Part shown: piece by piece, positions 26,437 to 34,882 of the stretch
Layout: every line of letters begins with the position of its first letter
How positions within the stretch are numbered: position 1 is the first letter of the stretch
Assembly: GCF_004341845.1 (NCBI RefSeq)
Contig: NZ_SLVB01000001.1
Span: 434,001 to 498,000, forward strand
Direction: 5' to 3'
DNA length: 64,000 nucleotides
DNA from: Novosphingobium sp. PhB165
Lineage (GTDB): Bacteria; Pseudomonadota; Alphaproteobacteria; Sphingomonadales; Sphingomonadaceae
The notes under the pieces: generated by a model
What the model was told of the DNA's origin: nothing
Database searches by the model: none
What the model saw: only the letters and a program-made list of their open reading frames with translations
Position numbers and translations under genes: made by a program

Positions 26437-26896
26437 TCTGCTGCCACATGGCTTCGGGCATCCAGGTATATTCGATGTAGTGCCCGAAGACCTTGCGGGC
26501 ATCGAGGTAGAGGAACTTCAGCGCGTTCGGATCGTCGCCTTCCGGACGCTCCATCGCCAGCGGGAATTCCTGCGCATCGACGCGCGAGCGGAAGTCCGCC
26601 CAGTTGTCGACCGCGAAGCAGACGTGGTGGAAGCGCAGCGGGCCGCCGTTGGACAGGCAGTTAGCGTAGATGCCCACTTCGTCGATCTCGTTCTCGATCA
26701 GTTCGATCTGGAGTTCGCCGATCCAGATGAAGCAGATCCGGCCCTTCTGGCGCTTCAGGCCCTGCGGCGTCAGTACCTGCTGGTCGACCGGGATAATGAC
26801 CGGTTCGCGGGTCAGCCCGCGCCCGCGGAACAGGTCGATACCGGCTTCCAGATTGTCGCAGATATAAGCGTTTTGGTAGTGGCGGCCTTCGAGCAT
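26423..26896 (-). CDS. VOC family protein
   Basis: A 157-residue member of the vicinal oxygen chelate superfamily (glyoxalase/dioxygenase fold), with two beta-alpha-beta-beta-beta units: HYQNAYICDNLEAGIDLF ... QIELIEN, and RFHHVCFAVDNW ... HYIEYTW. Candidate metal ligands are His6, Glu67 (QIELIE), His91 and Glu147. The reaction is unknown; epimerase, isomerase and dioxygenase activities occur in this fold. Translation starts at 26896 behind GAGGAGAG, preceded by a run of nine A. Confidence 0.75.
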   Translation of the reverse strand: MLEGRHYQNAYICDNLEAGIDLFRGRGLTREPVIIPVDQQVLTPQGLKRQKGRICFIWIGELQIELIENEIDEVGIYANCLSNGGPLRFHHVCFAVDNWADFRSRVDAQEFPLAMERPEGDDPNALKFLYLDARKVFGHYIEYTWMPEAMWQQIRKM

Positions 26897-26936
26897 CAGT
26901 CTCTCCTCAATTTTTTTTTGGGTCCGGCCTCAACGG

Positions 26937-26964
26937 CCATCGCCCCCGAAAGCGGGGGCGATGG
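26937..26964. terminator. GC hairpin between VOC and sulfotransferase genes
   Basis: CCATCGCCCCCG and CGGGGGCGATGG form a 12-pair stem around AAAG. It lacks a T tract on the minus strand, so it may stabilise the sulfotransferase transcript's 3' end or act as a weak terminator. Confidence 0.5.
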
Positions 26965-26985
26965 GATAGGGAGGCGGGCGGCGGT

Positions 26986-28167
26986 TCAGCCTTCGCGCGC
27001 GACGTCGTAACGTGAGAGGTAGCGTTCGAAGAGCGATTCAAGCTCCGCCTTCTCGATGCCGTACTGCGCCAACTTGTATTCGTGCTTGCCGAACTTGTCC
27101 TGCGGGTTGTCATCCACCCACTTCTGGATGCCGGCTTCTGCCTCGGCCGTCCACTCGTCGCCAAGCTGCTGATAGACCTTCTTCATCGCGCCGATCGGGT
27201 CGGCGGTCATGTCGGCGTAATGGACGTCGATGATCTTGTCCTCGCCGTACTTGTCGCGGAAATCCATGATCCGGTTGGCGTGCTCGGCCGCCTGCCAGGT
27301 GTAGTTCTCCTTGAGCCACGCCGTATCCGGCTTGCCCATGTGGGCCATGTGGCTGAGCGAGATGATCGAGCAGAGCGAGGCGGTGGCCGAGAAGGGATCG
27401 CGGTGCGCCCAAAGCACGCGGGCGTCCGGATAGACCTTGAAGATCGTCTCCAGCCACAGCGCGTGGCTGGGCTTCTTCACGTTCCACACGCCGCCGGCGT
27501 TCTGCTGGAGAACCTGCAGGAACTTCTTGTGGTATTCGTAGGCGCTGGTCATGTCGCAGGAGAAGATGAATTCCTTGTAGCCCGGCAGCTTGCCCTTGGA
27601 ATCGATCATCAGCGTCTTGAAGTCGTGCGCCATGAAGAACACGCACTCGTTCGGATAGACGGCCGAGCCGCGATAGTATTTGCCCATGGCCGGATTGGCT
27701 TCGAGCATCGCCTTTTCCTGCGCCAGACGGGCCTGCGCGCGCGGATCGGTGGTCAGCAGATCGCTGGAGGCGACCGGCGGCACCGGATCGTCGATTTCCC
27801 AGGTCAGCGGCGAGCGGCGCGCCGGATCGGCGGCCAGCAGGTTGGAGAGCAGGGTGGTGCCGGTGCGCGGCACGCCCATCACGAAGACCGGCTTTTCGAC
27901 CGGGCGGCTGAGCAGTTCGGGATTCTGGCGCAGATAGTCCGAAATCTTCAGGCGGCCGCGCAGGTAGTGGAGCGTATCCGCAGTGGCGCGGCCGATGCCG
28001 CCTTCGGTGTACTGCCCGCGCGCGATGCCGGCGTTGAAGTCGTTCACGAAGACATCGAAGCCTTCGCGCCAGGTGTCATTGTCGAAGTCCCGGATGCCGG
28101 TGTCCTTCATCGCCTGTTCTACGAGAGCGTCGCCGACGAGCTTGTTCGCCGTGAGTTGCTCGGCCAT
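26986..28167 (-). CDS. PAPS-dependent sulfotransferase family protein
   Basis: Would transfer sulfate from PAPS to a hydroxyl on a small molecule. The 393-residue protein has the 5'-phosphosulfate loop GVPRTGTTLL at residues 98-107 and the 3'-phosphate segment VLWAHRDPFSATASLCSI, where Arg and Ser bind the PAPS 3'-phosphate. This is the Sulfotransfer_3 type common in actinobacteria and marine or soil proteobacteria. The acceptor is unknown. ATG 28167 is preceded by AGAGGA. The cysDNC-cysQ genes 6-9 kb away supply PAPS and remove the PAP by-product. Confidence 0.82.
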   Translation of the reverse strand: MAEQLTANKLVGDALVEQAMKDTGIRDFDNDTWREGFDVFVNDFNAGIARGQYTEGGIGRATADTLHYLRGRLKISDYLRQNPELLSRPVEKPVFVMGVPRTGTTLLSNLLAADPARRSPLTWEIDDPVPPVASSDLLTTDPRAQARLAQEKAMLEANPAMGKYYRGSAVYPNECVFFMAHDFKTLMIDSKGKLPGYKEFIFSCDMTSAYEYHKKFLQVLQQNAGGVWNVKKPSHALWLETIFKVYPDARVLWAHRDPFSATASLCSIISLSHMAHMGKPDTAWLKENYTWQAAEHANRIMDFRDKYGEDKIIDVHYADMTADPIGAMKKVYQQLGDEWTAEAEAGIQKWVDDNPQDKFGKHEYKLAQYGIEKAELESLFERYLSRYDVAREG

Positions 28168-28315
28168 TTCGTAATCCTCTTTCCCGTGTCTCGGTCCGGG
28201 CCGCTGCGGCGACCTCATGGGCATGAGTTAGCCTGTGCGCGGGGCCGATTGGCAATGCGGCTGGTGCGTCAGATCGGGTCTATATGTCGAATCCGGGACA
28301 AGACCGGCCGAGCGA

Positions 28316-29212
28316 CTAGGCTGCGACGGAGGCCATCGAGCCAAGCGCGCGTCCCTGCCGCTGGCGGAACGTGCTGGGGCTGGCGCCCACCGCGCGGCGG
28401 AACGCGAAGGTGAAGCTGGAAGGCGAGGCGAAACCCATGGCAAAGGCGATGGTCTTCACGCTTTCGCCCTCCATCAGCAGGCGCTTGGCCGCTTCCATGC
28501 GGCGCTGTTCGATATAGTCGCCGATCGAGCAGGCACGGCTGACGCGAAAACCGCGCGTGAGTTGGCGTACCGAAAGCCCGCACGAATCGGCCAGTTCCTT
28601 GAGCGGCGGCGCGGTGAGGTCGTTCGCCAGTCGCTCCTCGATCAGTCGCAGGCGCCAACCGGACAGGCCGCCGGTCATCGGCCTTTCGGAGACTTCAAGG
28701 CCATAGCGGACCAGTTCGATGGCGAGTTCGCTGCCCAGCAGTTCCAGCATGCGCTGAGAGGCAAGGCCGGGGTGGCGCACTTCGGCGGTGATCCGAAACA
28801 GCAGCGCGCGCACTTGTGCGCTGCCGATGTCGAGCGCGGCGGCCAAATGCGCATCGTCCCACGGCAGGTCGCGGCCCAGCAGGTCATGCACGAGCGAAGT
28901 GTCGATGGTGCAGACCAGCGAAGCCTGACGGCCGCTGCCGCCGCGAATGTAGAGCGACTCGCCGGGCGGGATCACGAATATGTCGCCAAGCCGCTCGAAA
29001 CGGTGCGGGCCCCAGCGCTCGCGATAGCCGCCGCGCGATTCCAGCGGGCGCGGGGTCAGGCACATGTTGACGTGATAGCCGGCGGCCACGGCGTGGCGGT
29101 TGTCGGTCGGCTCGGGAATGTCGAAACGCACGATCTGCGCGGTAATTCCAGCGGCGCAAAGCTCCGCATCGACGATCATTGTCGGCGTATGGACGGAGCG
29201 GCTTTCGGTCAT
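28316..29212 (-). CDS. AraC family transcriptional regulator
   Basis: A 298-residue activator-type regulator with a variable N-terminal sensing domain and two helix-turn-helix motifs at the C-terminus (LKELADSCGLSVRQLTRGFR and VKTIAFAMGFASPSSFTFAF). It is divergent from the SDR / alcohol dehydrogenase / metallo-beta-lactamase operon starting at 29383, which is its most likely target. The 170 bases between them hold no obvious symmetric site. Confidence 0.85.
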   Translation of the reverse strand: MTESRSVHTPTMIVDAELCAAGITAQIVRFDIPEPTDNRHAVAAGYHVNMCLTPRPLESRGGYRERWGPHRFERLGDIFVIPPGESLYIRGGSGRQASLVCTIDTSLVHDLLGRDLPWDDAHLAAALDIGSAQVRALLFRITAEVRHPGLASQRMLELLGSELAIELVRYGLEVSERPMTGGLSGWRLRLIEERLANDLTAPPLKELADSCGLSVRQLTRGFRVSRACSIGDYIEQRRMEAAKRLLMEGESVKTIAFAMGFASPSSFTFAFRRAVGASPSTFRQRQGRALGSMASVAA

Positions 29213-29382
29213 TGCAGGCTCTCCCGGACCAGTCGGGTCTCTGGCCCGAATTCGTGTCCCTGACGCTTGGATAGGGCCTGAATTCTATGATTGCCAAGCT
29301 TGCGGGACAAGCCGCCCACGGGAAACATCGCGCCAACGAAAGTGCCGGCAAGAAGGCCGGTAACGGGATCGAGGAGAGAATG

Positions 29383-30174
29383 ATGGCCAAGGGCCTTTTT
29401 GACTGCACGGGCAAGGTGACGGTGGTGACCGGTGGTAACGGCGGCATCGGCTTCGGCTTTGCCATGGGCGTGGCCAAGATGGGCGGCGATGTGGCGATCT
29501 GGGCACGCAATGCTGAAAAGAGCGCCAAGGCCAAGGCTGAGCTGGAAGCAGCGGGCGCGGGCAAGGTGATCGCCTATCAGGTGGACGTTTCGGAAGAAGC
29601 CAACATCATCGCCGGCTACCAGCAGGTGATGGCGGACTTCGGCCGCGTGGACTGCGTTTTCGCGAACTCTGGCGCCAGCCCCCGCTACAACTCGGCGTTC
29701 GAGATGCCGACCGATCACTGGTATGAATTCCAGAAGACCGCGCTGCACGGCGCTTTCTTCACTCTGCGCGAAGCGGCGCGGCTGATGAAGGAGCGTGTGG
29801 AAGCGGGCGATCAGAGCGGCGGCAGTCTTGTCGCCTGCGGTTCGCTTTCGCTGTTCCAGGGCCTTGCGGGCAAGATGGAATATGCCTCGTCCAAGGCGGC
29901 GATTGCCGCGGCGGTGCGCTGCCTTGCCATCGAACTCGCGCCGCTCGGCATTCGCGCCAACGTGGTCGCGCCGGGTCTTATCATCACTCCGATGATGGGC
30001 GAGGGCGCCCGCGCCGATGCCGTGGCGGCGCATTTCGCGCCGACGATTCCGATGAAGCGCACCGGCTATCCGGCGGACTTCGAAGGCATTGGCGCTTACC
30101 TTTGCTCAGACGCCAGCTCGTTCATGACCGGCGAGACGGTCACGATCGACGGCGGCTACATGGTTCGCCCCTGA
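29383..30174 (+). CDS. SDR family oxidoreductase
   Basis: A 263-residue classical SDR. Motifs are TGGNGGIGFGFA for the cofactor, ANSGA in place of NNAG, and the catalytic Ser-Tyr-Lys (CGSLSLFQG, then EYASSKAA). The first two codons at 29380 and 29383 are both ATG; 29383 is better spaced from GAGGAG. It is the first gene of a three-gene operon with an MDR dehydrogenase and an MBL-fold protein. Substrate unknown, likely a secondary alcohol or ketone. Confidence 0.85.
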   Translation: MAKGLFDCTGKVTVVTGGNGGIGFGFAMGVAKMGGDVAIWARNAEKSAKAKAELEAAGAGKVIAYQVDVSEEANIIAGYQQVMADFGRVDCVFANSGASPRYNSAFEMPTDHWYEFQKTALHGAFFTLREAARLMKERVEAGDQSGGSLVACGSLSLFQGLAGKMEYASSKAAIAAAVRCLAIELAPLGIRANVVAPGLIITPMMGEGARADAVAAHFAPTIPMKRTGYPADFEGIGAYLCSDASSFMTGETVTIDGGYMVRP

Positions 30175-30197
30175 GCGACCGGAAGAGGAGAGAAGCA

Positions 30198-31205
30198 ATG
30201 GAACTGCTCAAGATCCACGGCGTCGGCGATGTTCGCGTCGATGCTTACGAACGCCCGGTGGCCGGGCCGAAGGACGTGGTCGTCAAGATGAAGTCGGTCG
30301 GCATTTGCGGATCGGACCTGTCCTACATCAAGATGGGCGGGATTCCGCCGGGCGTGGAGACCGCGCTGGGCCATGAAGGTGCGGGTGAGGTCATGGAAGT
30401 CGGCGCCGAAGTCGCAGGCATCTCGGTGGGCGATCCGGTGATCGTCAATCCTATGATGACGCCCAGCAACATCGGCTCGGGCGGCCCGGAAGGTGCGTTC
30501 ACGCAGGAACTGCTGGTGCGCGAGGCACGGCTGGGCGATTCGATCCTGCCGATCCCCGAGGGCATTTCCTATGACGTCGCCGCCATGTGCGAGCCGCTGG
30601 CGGTCGCCATGCACGGCGTCAACCGCGCGGACGTGAAGCCGGGCGACAAGGTTGTCGTGTTCGGCTGTGGGCCGATCGGCCTTGGCATGCTGCTCTGGTT
30701 GATCGATCGCGGCGTGACTGACGTGGTGGCGCTCGATCTTTCCGAGGAACGGTTGGAGCGCGCGCGGGCGCTTGGCGTGCAGGCGGCACTCGATCCGAGC
30801 AAGGTCGATCTTCGCGCGGAACTGGCGAAGCTCCACGGCGAAGTGCCGAGCTATGGCCGTGTGGGCGTGGGCACCGATGCCTTCATCGACGCGGCAGGCG
30901 CGCCGAACATCCTCACCGAAGTGATCATGATGGCCAAGCTTCACGCCAAGCTCGTCATCACGGCGGCCTACATGCGGCCCATCGAGTTCCCGGTCGGCCG
31001 CATGTTGACCAGCGAAATGACGATCACCACGGCGGTCGGCTACCCGACCGAAATGCCCGAAGTGATCGCCGCCATGCCGCGCCTGAAGGACAAGATCGCG
31101 GCGATGATCAGTCACAAGCTGCCGTTCAGCGAGATCATGAAGGGCCTGGAAATCGCTGCGACGCCGCAGTCCGCCAAAGTCATGATCGGTATCGAGGAGG
31201 CTTGA
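30198..31205 (+). CDS. zinc-dependent alcohol dehydrogenase, MDR family
   Basis: A 335-residue medium-chain dehydrogenase. The catalytic zinc ligands Cys37 (GICGSD) and His59-Glu60 (GHEG) are present, and the NAD site is VVVFGCGPIGLG. The four-cysteine structural zinc lobe appears to be missing, as in some sorbitol-dehydrogenase relatives. ATG 30198 follows GAGGAGAGAAGC. It lies 23 bases after the SDR gene and one base before the MBL-fold gene. Confidence 0.85.
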   Translation: MELLKIHGVGDVRVDAYERPVAGPKDVVVKMKSVGICGSDLSYIKMGGIPPGVETALGHEGAGEVMEVGAEVAGISVGDPVIVNPMMTPSNIGSGGPEGAFTQELLVREARLGDSILPIPEGISYDVAAMCEPLAVAMHGVNRADVKPGDKVVVFGCGPIGLGMLLWLIDRGVTDVVALDLSEERLERARALGVQAALDPSKVDLRAELAKLHGEVPSYGRVGVGTDAFIDAAGAPNILTEVIMMAKLHAKLVITAAYMRPIEFPVGRMLTSEMTITTAVGYPTEMPEVIAAMPRLKDKIAAMISHKLPFSEIMKGLEIAATPQSAKVMIGIEEA

Positions 31206-31206
31206 A

Positions 31207-32463
31207 ATGCCAAGTGCTGACAGTGTGAAGGACGCCGGGCCGAAGCTGGCAGGTCTGGTCCGCTCGGGCGACGAGCAGGCCGAAGCCATCGCGATCACCG
31301 ATTTCGTCTTCCAGGCGAACGATATCTCGAACGCCTACCTCGTGACGACGTCCGAGGGCGATGTCGTGATCAATACCGGCTTCATGGACAATGCGGAGCG
31401 CACCAAGCGCCTGCTGACCCCGCCGCGCACTGGTCCGCTGGCCTTCATCATCCTTACCCAGAGCCATGCCGATCACTTCGGCGGCGTGCCGGAATTCCTG
31501 GAAGACGGCACGCAAGTGGTCGGCGGTCCGGGCTTCAATGAAGCACTTTCGGACATGATGAGCCTTCAGCCCTTCTTCGGGCCGAGGAGCGGGAAGCTCT
31601 GGGGATCGACGCTCAAGCGCGGCGGTTCGCCCAAGCCGGCGCCGAATGTGGTTCCGGACATTCTGGTCGATCGCCGCCTGACTATCGATCTTGGCGGGCG
31701 CACGTTCGAACTGATCTCCACGCCGGAGGGGGAGACCATCGACTCGCTCACGGTCTGGATGTCCAAGGAGAAGATCGCCTTCACCGGCAATGTCTTCGGG
31801 CCGGTCTGGCTGTCGATGCCGTTCCTCAACACCCTGCGCGGCGACAAGCCGCGTCTGGTGCGCAATTACCTGAAGTCGCTGGAGACGATCCGCGACCTTG
31901 GGGCCGAGATCGTCGTTACCGGGCATGGCGAGGCCATTCGCGGTGCCGAACGCATCCGCGCCGATCTCGACAGAATGCACGCTGCGGTCAGCTATGTGCG
32001 CGACTATACGCTGGAAGGCATGAAGGCGGGCAAGGACGTGCACAGGCTGATGCGCGAATTCGCCTGGCCCGAGGGACTGGAGATCGGCGAATTCCACGGC
32101 AAGGCGGCTTGGGCGGTGAAGTCGATCTGGCGCGAGTATTCGGGCTGGCTGCACTATGAGGACGGTACCACCGCGCTTTACGGCGTGCCGCGTTCGAGCG
32201 TGGATGCCGATTTGGTCGAACTGGCCGGCGGTGCGGCGAAGTTGGCCGAACGGGCGCAGGCGAAGCTGGATGCGGGCGCTCCGCTGGAGGCTGTGCATCT
32301 GACCGATATCGCCCTCAGTGCCGAGCCGGACAATGCGGCGGTGCTGACCGTGCGCAAGGCGGCGCATGAGGCGCTGCTGGCGGCTTCGGGCGGCAAGAAC
32401 CTGTCCGAGACGATGTGGCTGCGTTCGGAGATCGGCGCGATGGAGGCCAAGCTCAGCGATTGA
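31207..32463 (+). CDS. MBL-fold protein, alkyl-sulfatase-like with altered metal site
   Basis: A 418-residue protein with an N-terminal metallo-beta-lactamase domain and a C-terminal part that resembles the alkyl-sulfatase dimerisation region (WSEYSGWL-like: IWREYSGWLHYEDGTTALYG). In the canonical HxHxDH motif the first His is Gln85 (TQSHADH, with His87, Asp89, His90). The EN glutamate typical of SdsA1-type sulfatases is replaced in FTGNVFG, and GHGE stands in the last metal position. The enzyme may have a different reaction, or be inactive as a sulfatase. It is the last gene of the operon, coupled to the dehydrogenase gene by one base. Confidence 0.7.
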   Translation: MPSADSVKDAGPKLAGLVRSGDEQAEAIAITDFVFQANDISNAYLVTTSEGDVVINTGFMDNAERTKRLLTPPRTGPLAFIILTQSHADHFGGVPEFLEDGTQVVGGPGFNEALSDMMSLQPFFGPRSGKLWGSTLKRGGSPKPAPNVVPDILVDRRLTIDLGGRTFELISTPEGETIDSLTVWMSKEKIAFTGNVFGPVWLSMPFLNTLRGDKPRLVRNYLKSLETIRDLGAEIVVTGHGEAIRGAERIRADLDRMHAAVSYVRDYTLEGMKAGKDVHRLMREFAWPEGLEIGEFHGKAAWAVKSIWREYSGWLHYEDGTTALYGVPRSSVDADLVELAGGAAKLAERAQAKLDAGAPLEAVHLTDIALSAEPDNAAVLTVRKAAHEALLAASGGKNLSETMWLRSEIGAMEAKLSD

Positions 32464-32513
32464 TGAGGGCTGGGTTATTCAGTCCAAGCACATCCTCTCA
32501 GTCCAATACTCCG

Positions 32514-32608
32514 TTGTCCCCGCGAAGGCGGGGACCCCGCTTGTTCTTCTGGCCTTGCGCTAGGACGCAAAAAGGAAGCGGGGTTCCCGCCTGCGCGGGG
32601 GCGACGAA
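32514..32608. repeat. inverted palindromic repeat pair, second copy
   Basis: Same unit as at 17564-17645: GTCCCCGCGAAGGCGGGGAC with the inverted partner GGTTCCCGCCTGCGCGGGGG. The loop is longer (about 45 bases). It lies downstream of the MBL gene and before the convergent LuxR gene. Confidence 0.8.
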
Positions 32609-32658
32609 GTTTTTGGGTTTGAGGGTGGTTTTGGGGCGCAGCGTTGGGAAAGCGCCCG

Positions 32659-33756
32659 TTACGCCATCACTGCGCTGCTCTCATAAACCAGCCGCACCAG
32701 TTCGGCCTGCCCGCGCACGCCCAGCTTGGCATAGAGTCGCTTGGAGTAATTGCGCGCCGTTTCCAGCGTCAGGCCCATGCGCTCCGCCGCTTCGGCGATG
32801 GAGTGGCCGTCCGTCAGCGCCATCGCCAGCTCCGCCTCGCGCCGAGGCAGATCGAAGATTTCGGCCAGTCGCTCGGCGCTATGATCCGAATGCGGCCGGG
32901 GTAGGGTGCAGAGCGCCAGGATTGCCGGTGCCGCGAGGGCCTCGGCATTCTCGGCGGGCATCAGCAGCGCTTCGATATGCGGATTGTCCCGCAGAAGTAG
33001 CGGTCGCGCAGACAATGTACGGTCCTGTGTCATTTCCGTCGCGATGGCCGCCAGCTTGCGCTCGGCGGCGAGGTCCAGGCCCAGCACGCGCTCACCCGGA
33101 CGCAGCGCCGCGCCGCAGTGCGCTTGCCAGAATTCCGCCAGTGCTGGATCGGCCGCGAGCACGCGCGCTTCGGCGTCGAGCAGCATCCAGCCCTTGCCGG
33201 TGCGCTCCAGCCCCATGGCGTTGATCCGCGCGGAAAGCCGGTCGCGGTCCATCGCCACGAGATTTTCGACCGCGATGGCCACGTAAGGCGCCAGGCTGGA
33301 AAGCAAGGCGCTGTCCGCCGCCGAGCACTCACGTGCGCGCGCCATCATCAACCATGCGCTGTAGCGTTCGCCACTGGCGATCCGCACCACGCGCTCGTCT
33401 CCGATGCCAAGCTTCGCCATGCGCCGGTTGCGATCCGCGCGCGCCACGGGGTCGTGATCGATCATCTCCCCGATCGAATAGACCCGCCCCGGCCGCAGGC
33501 TGTCGTAGAGGTAGCGGTCGAGGTCGAACGGCCCAGCCTGTTCCGACTCGCGGGTACGTTTGCGCAAGTCGATTCCGGCATAGCTTTCGACAATCGCAGC
33601 GTGTGGCCCATCGCCCATGCGAAGGATCAGGCTGACGTAATCGGCCTGCGTGCGACGACGCAATCTTTCCAGAAATGTCGAAAAGCGCGGATTTTCGGCA
33701 TTTCCTTGAAAGAGCGGGATCAGGAGATCGGTCTCGTCGTTGCTGGTTAGGGCCAT
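32659..33756 (-). CDS. LuxR family transcriptional regulator
   Basis: A 365-residue regulator with a long sensor part (GAF/PAS-like; FSTFLERLRRRTQADYVSL near the start) and a C-terminal LuxR helix-turn-helix at about 300-360 (LTDGHSIAEAAERMGLTLETARNYSKRLYAKLGV). It is divergent from cysD with 105 bases between. A 16-base palindrome containing its own ribosome binding site lies directly upstream. The ligand is unknown; no autoinducer synthase is in the window. Confidence 0.82.
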   Translation of the reverse strand: MALTSNDETDLLIPLFQGNAENPRFSTFLERLRRRTQADYVSLILRMGDGPHAAIVESYAGIDLRKRTRESEQAGPFDLDRYLYDSLRPGRVYSIGEMIDHDPVARADRNRRMAKLGIGDERVVRIASGERYSAWLMMARARECSAADSALLSSLAPYVAIAVENLVAMDRDRLSARINAMGLERTGKGWMLLDAEARVLAADPALAEFWQAHCGAALRPGERVLGLDLAAERKLAAIATEMTQDRTLSARPLLLRDNPHIEALLMPAENAEALAAPAILALCTLPRPHSDHSAERLAEIFDLPRREAELAMALTDGHSIAEAAERMGLTLETARNYSKRLYAKLGVRGQAELVRLVYESSAVMA

Positions 33757-33758
33757 AC

Positions 33759-33774
33759 CCTCCCATATGGGAGG
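33759..33774. promoter_or_regulatory. palindrome covering the luxR-type gene's ribosome binding site
   Basis: CCTCCCATATGGGAGG is a perfect palindrome ending two bases before the start codon of the LuxR gene; its right half on the minus strand is the Shine-Dalgarno sequence GGGAGG. It may be an operator or an RNA hairpin that hides the ribosome binding site. Confidence 0.5.
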
Positions 33775-33861
33775 TTCGCGCGAATGTCATCCCTGCGATT
33801 CGGAATCGGGACTGTTTGAAACCCAGCCAACGGGCATGAGCCCAGGGCAGAGGAAGACCTG

Positions 33862-34764
33862 ATGAAAACACTCACGCATCTGGAGCGTCTCGAAGCCGAG
33901 AGCATCCACATCATCCGCGAAGTCGTCGCCGAAGCTGAAAAGCCGGTGATGCTCTATTCGGTCGGCAAGGACAGCGCAGTGATGCTGCACCTTGCGCGCA
34001 AGGCGTTCTATCCATCGCCGCCGCCGTTCCCGCTGCTTCACGTCGACACGACGTGGAAGTTCAAGGCGATGTACGAACTGCGCGACAAGATGGCGCGTGA
34101 GAGCGGCATGGAACTGCTGGTCTACCAGAACCCCGAAGCCATCGAGAAGGGCATCAATCCCTTCGACCACGGCGCGCTCCACACCGATATGTGGAAGACC
34201 GAAGGGCTGAAGCAGGCGCTCGACAAGTATGGCTTCGATGCGGCCTTCGGCGGCGCCCGCCGCGACGAGGAAAAGAGCCGCGCCAAGGAGCGCATCTTCT
34301 CGTTCCGCACCTCCTCGCACGGCTGGGACCCGAAGAACCAGCGCCCGGAACTGTGGAACCTCTACAACGCCAAGAAGTCGCGCGGTGAATCGATCCGCGT
34401 CTTCCCGATCTCCAACTGGACCGAGCTGGACATCTGGCAGTACATCCACCTGAACGACATCCCCATCGTGCCGCTCTACTTCGCCGAAAAGCGCCCGACC
34501 GTGGAGCGTGACGGCATGCTGCTGATGGTGGACGACGAACGCTTCCCGCTTCAGCCGGGTGAAGTACCGGTCGAACGCTCGATCCGTTTCCGCACGCTCG
34601 GCTGCTACCCGCTGACCGGCGCGGTGGAGAGCGAGGCGAAGACGCTTCCCGAAGTGATTCAGGAAACGCTCCTCACCACCACATCCGAGCGGCAGGGCCG
34701 CGCCATCGACAAGGACGCCGGCGGTGCCGGCATGGAAGTCAAGAAGCAGCAAGGCTACTTCTAA
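33862..34764 (+). CDS. cysD: sulfate adenylyltransferase subunit 2
   Basis: The small, ATP-pyrophosphatase-type subunit that forms APS from sulfate and ATP. The 300-residue protein has the PP-loop [17 protein letters not shown] at about 33-49 and the conserved [16 protein letters not shown]. It starts at ATG 33862. The partner CysN is the N-terminal part of cysNC, 118 bases downstream. The divergent LuxR gene is the only neighbouring regulator. Confidence 0.95.
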   Translation: MKTLTHLERLEAESIHIIREVVAEAEKPVMLYSVGKDSAVMLHLARKAFYPSPPPFPLLHVDTTWKFKAMYELRDKMARESGMELLVYQNPEAIEKGINPFDHGALHTDMWKTEGLKQALDKYGFDAAFGGARRDEEKSRAKERIFSFRTSSHGWDPKNQRPELWNLYNAKKSRGESIRVFPISNWTELDIWQYIHLNDIPIVPLYFAEKRPTVERDGMLLMVDDERFPLQPGEVPVERSIRFRTLGCYPLTGAVESEAKTLPEVIQETLLTTTSERQGRAIDKDAGGAGMEVKKQQGYF

Positions 34765-34782
34765 GACCCCGTTCCCTGTTCC

Positions 34783-34816
34783 CGCTCAGGGTGTGCTTGT
34801 TAGAGCCCCCTGAGCG
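34783..34816 (+). repeat. hairpin between cysD and cysNC
   Basis: CGCTCAGGG and CCCTGAGCG form a nine-pair stem around a 16-base loop. Together with the degenerate CTTCGAT..GGGCGAGCGG after it (to about 34870), this looks like a diverged copy of the sphingomonad repeat seen in bkdB. It may adjust the ratio of the two subunits. Confidence 0.45.
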
Positions 34817-34882
34817 ATGCGCCAATGCCCTTCGATCCTTCGATAAATTCGGGACTCAAGGGCGAGCGGAGAGAGATTGATC

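Noticed and set aside
26911..26919. T run considered as the tail of a terminator
   Set aside because: The run precedes, and does not follow, the nearby hairpin in the plus direction and belongs to the leader of the VOC gene on the minus strand.
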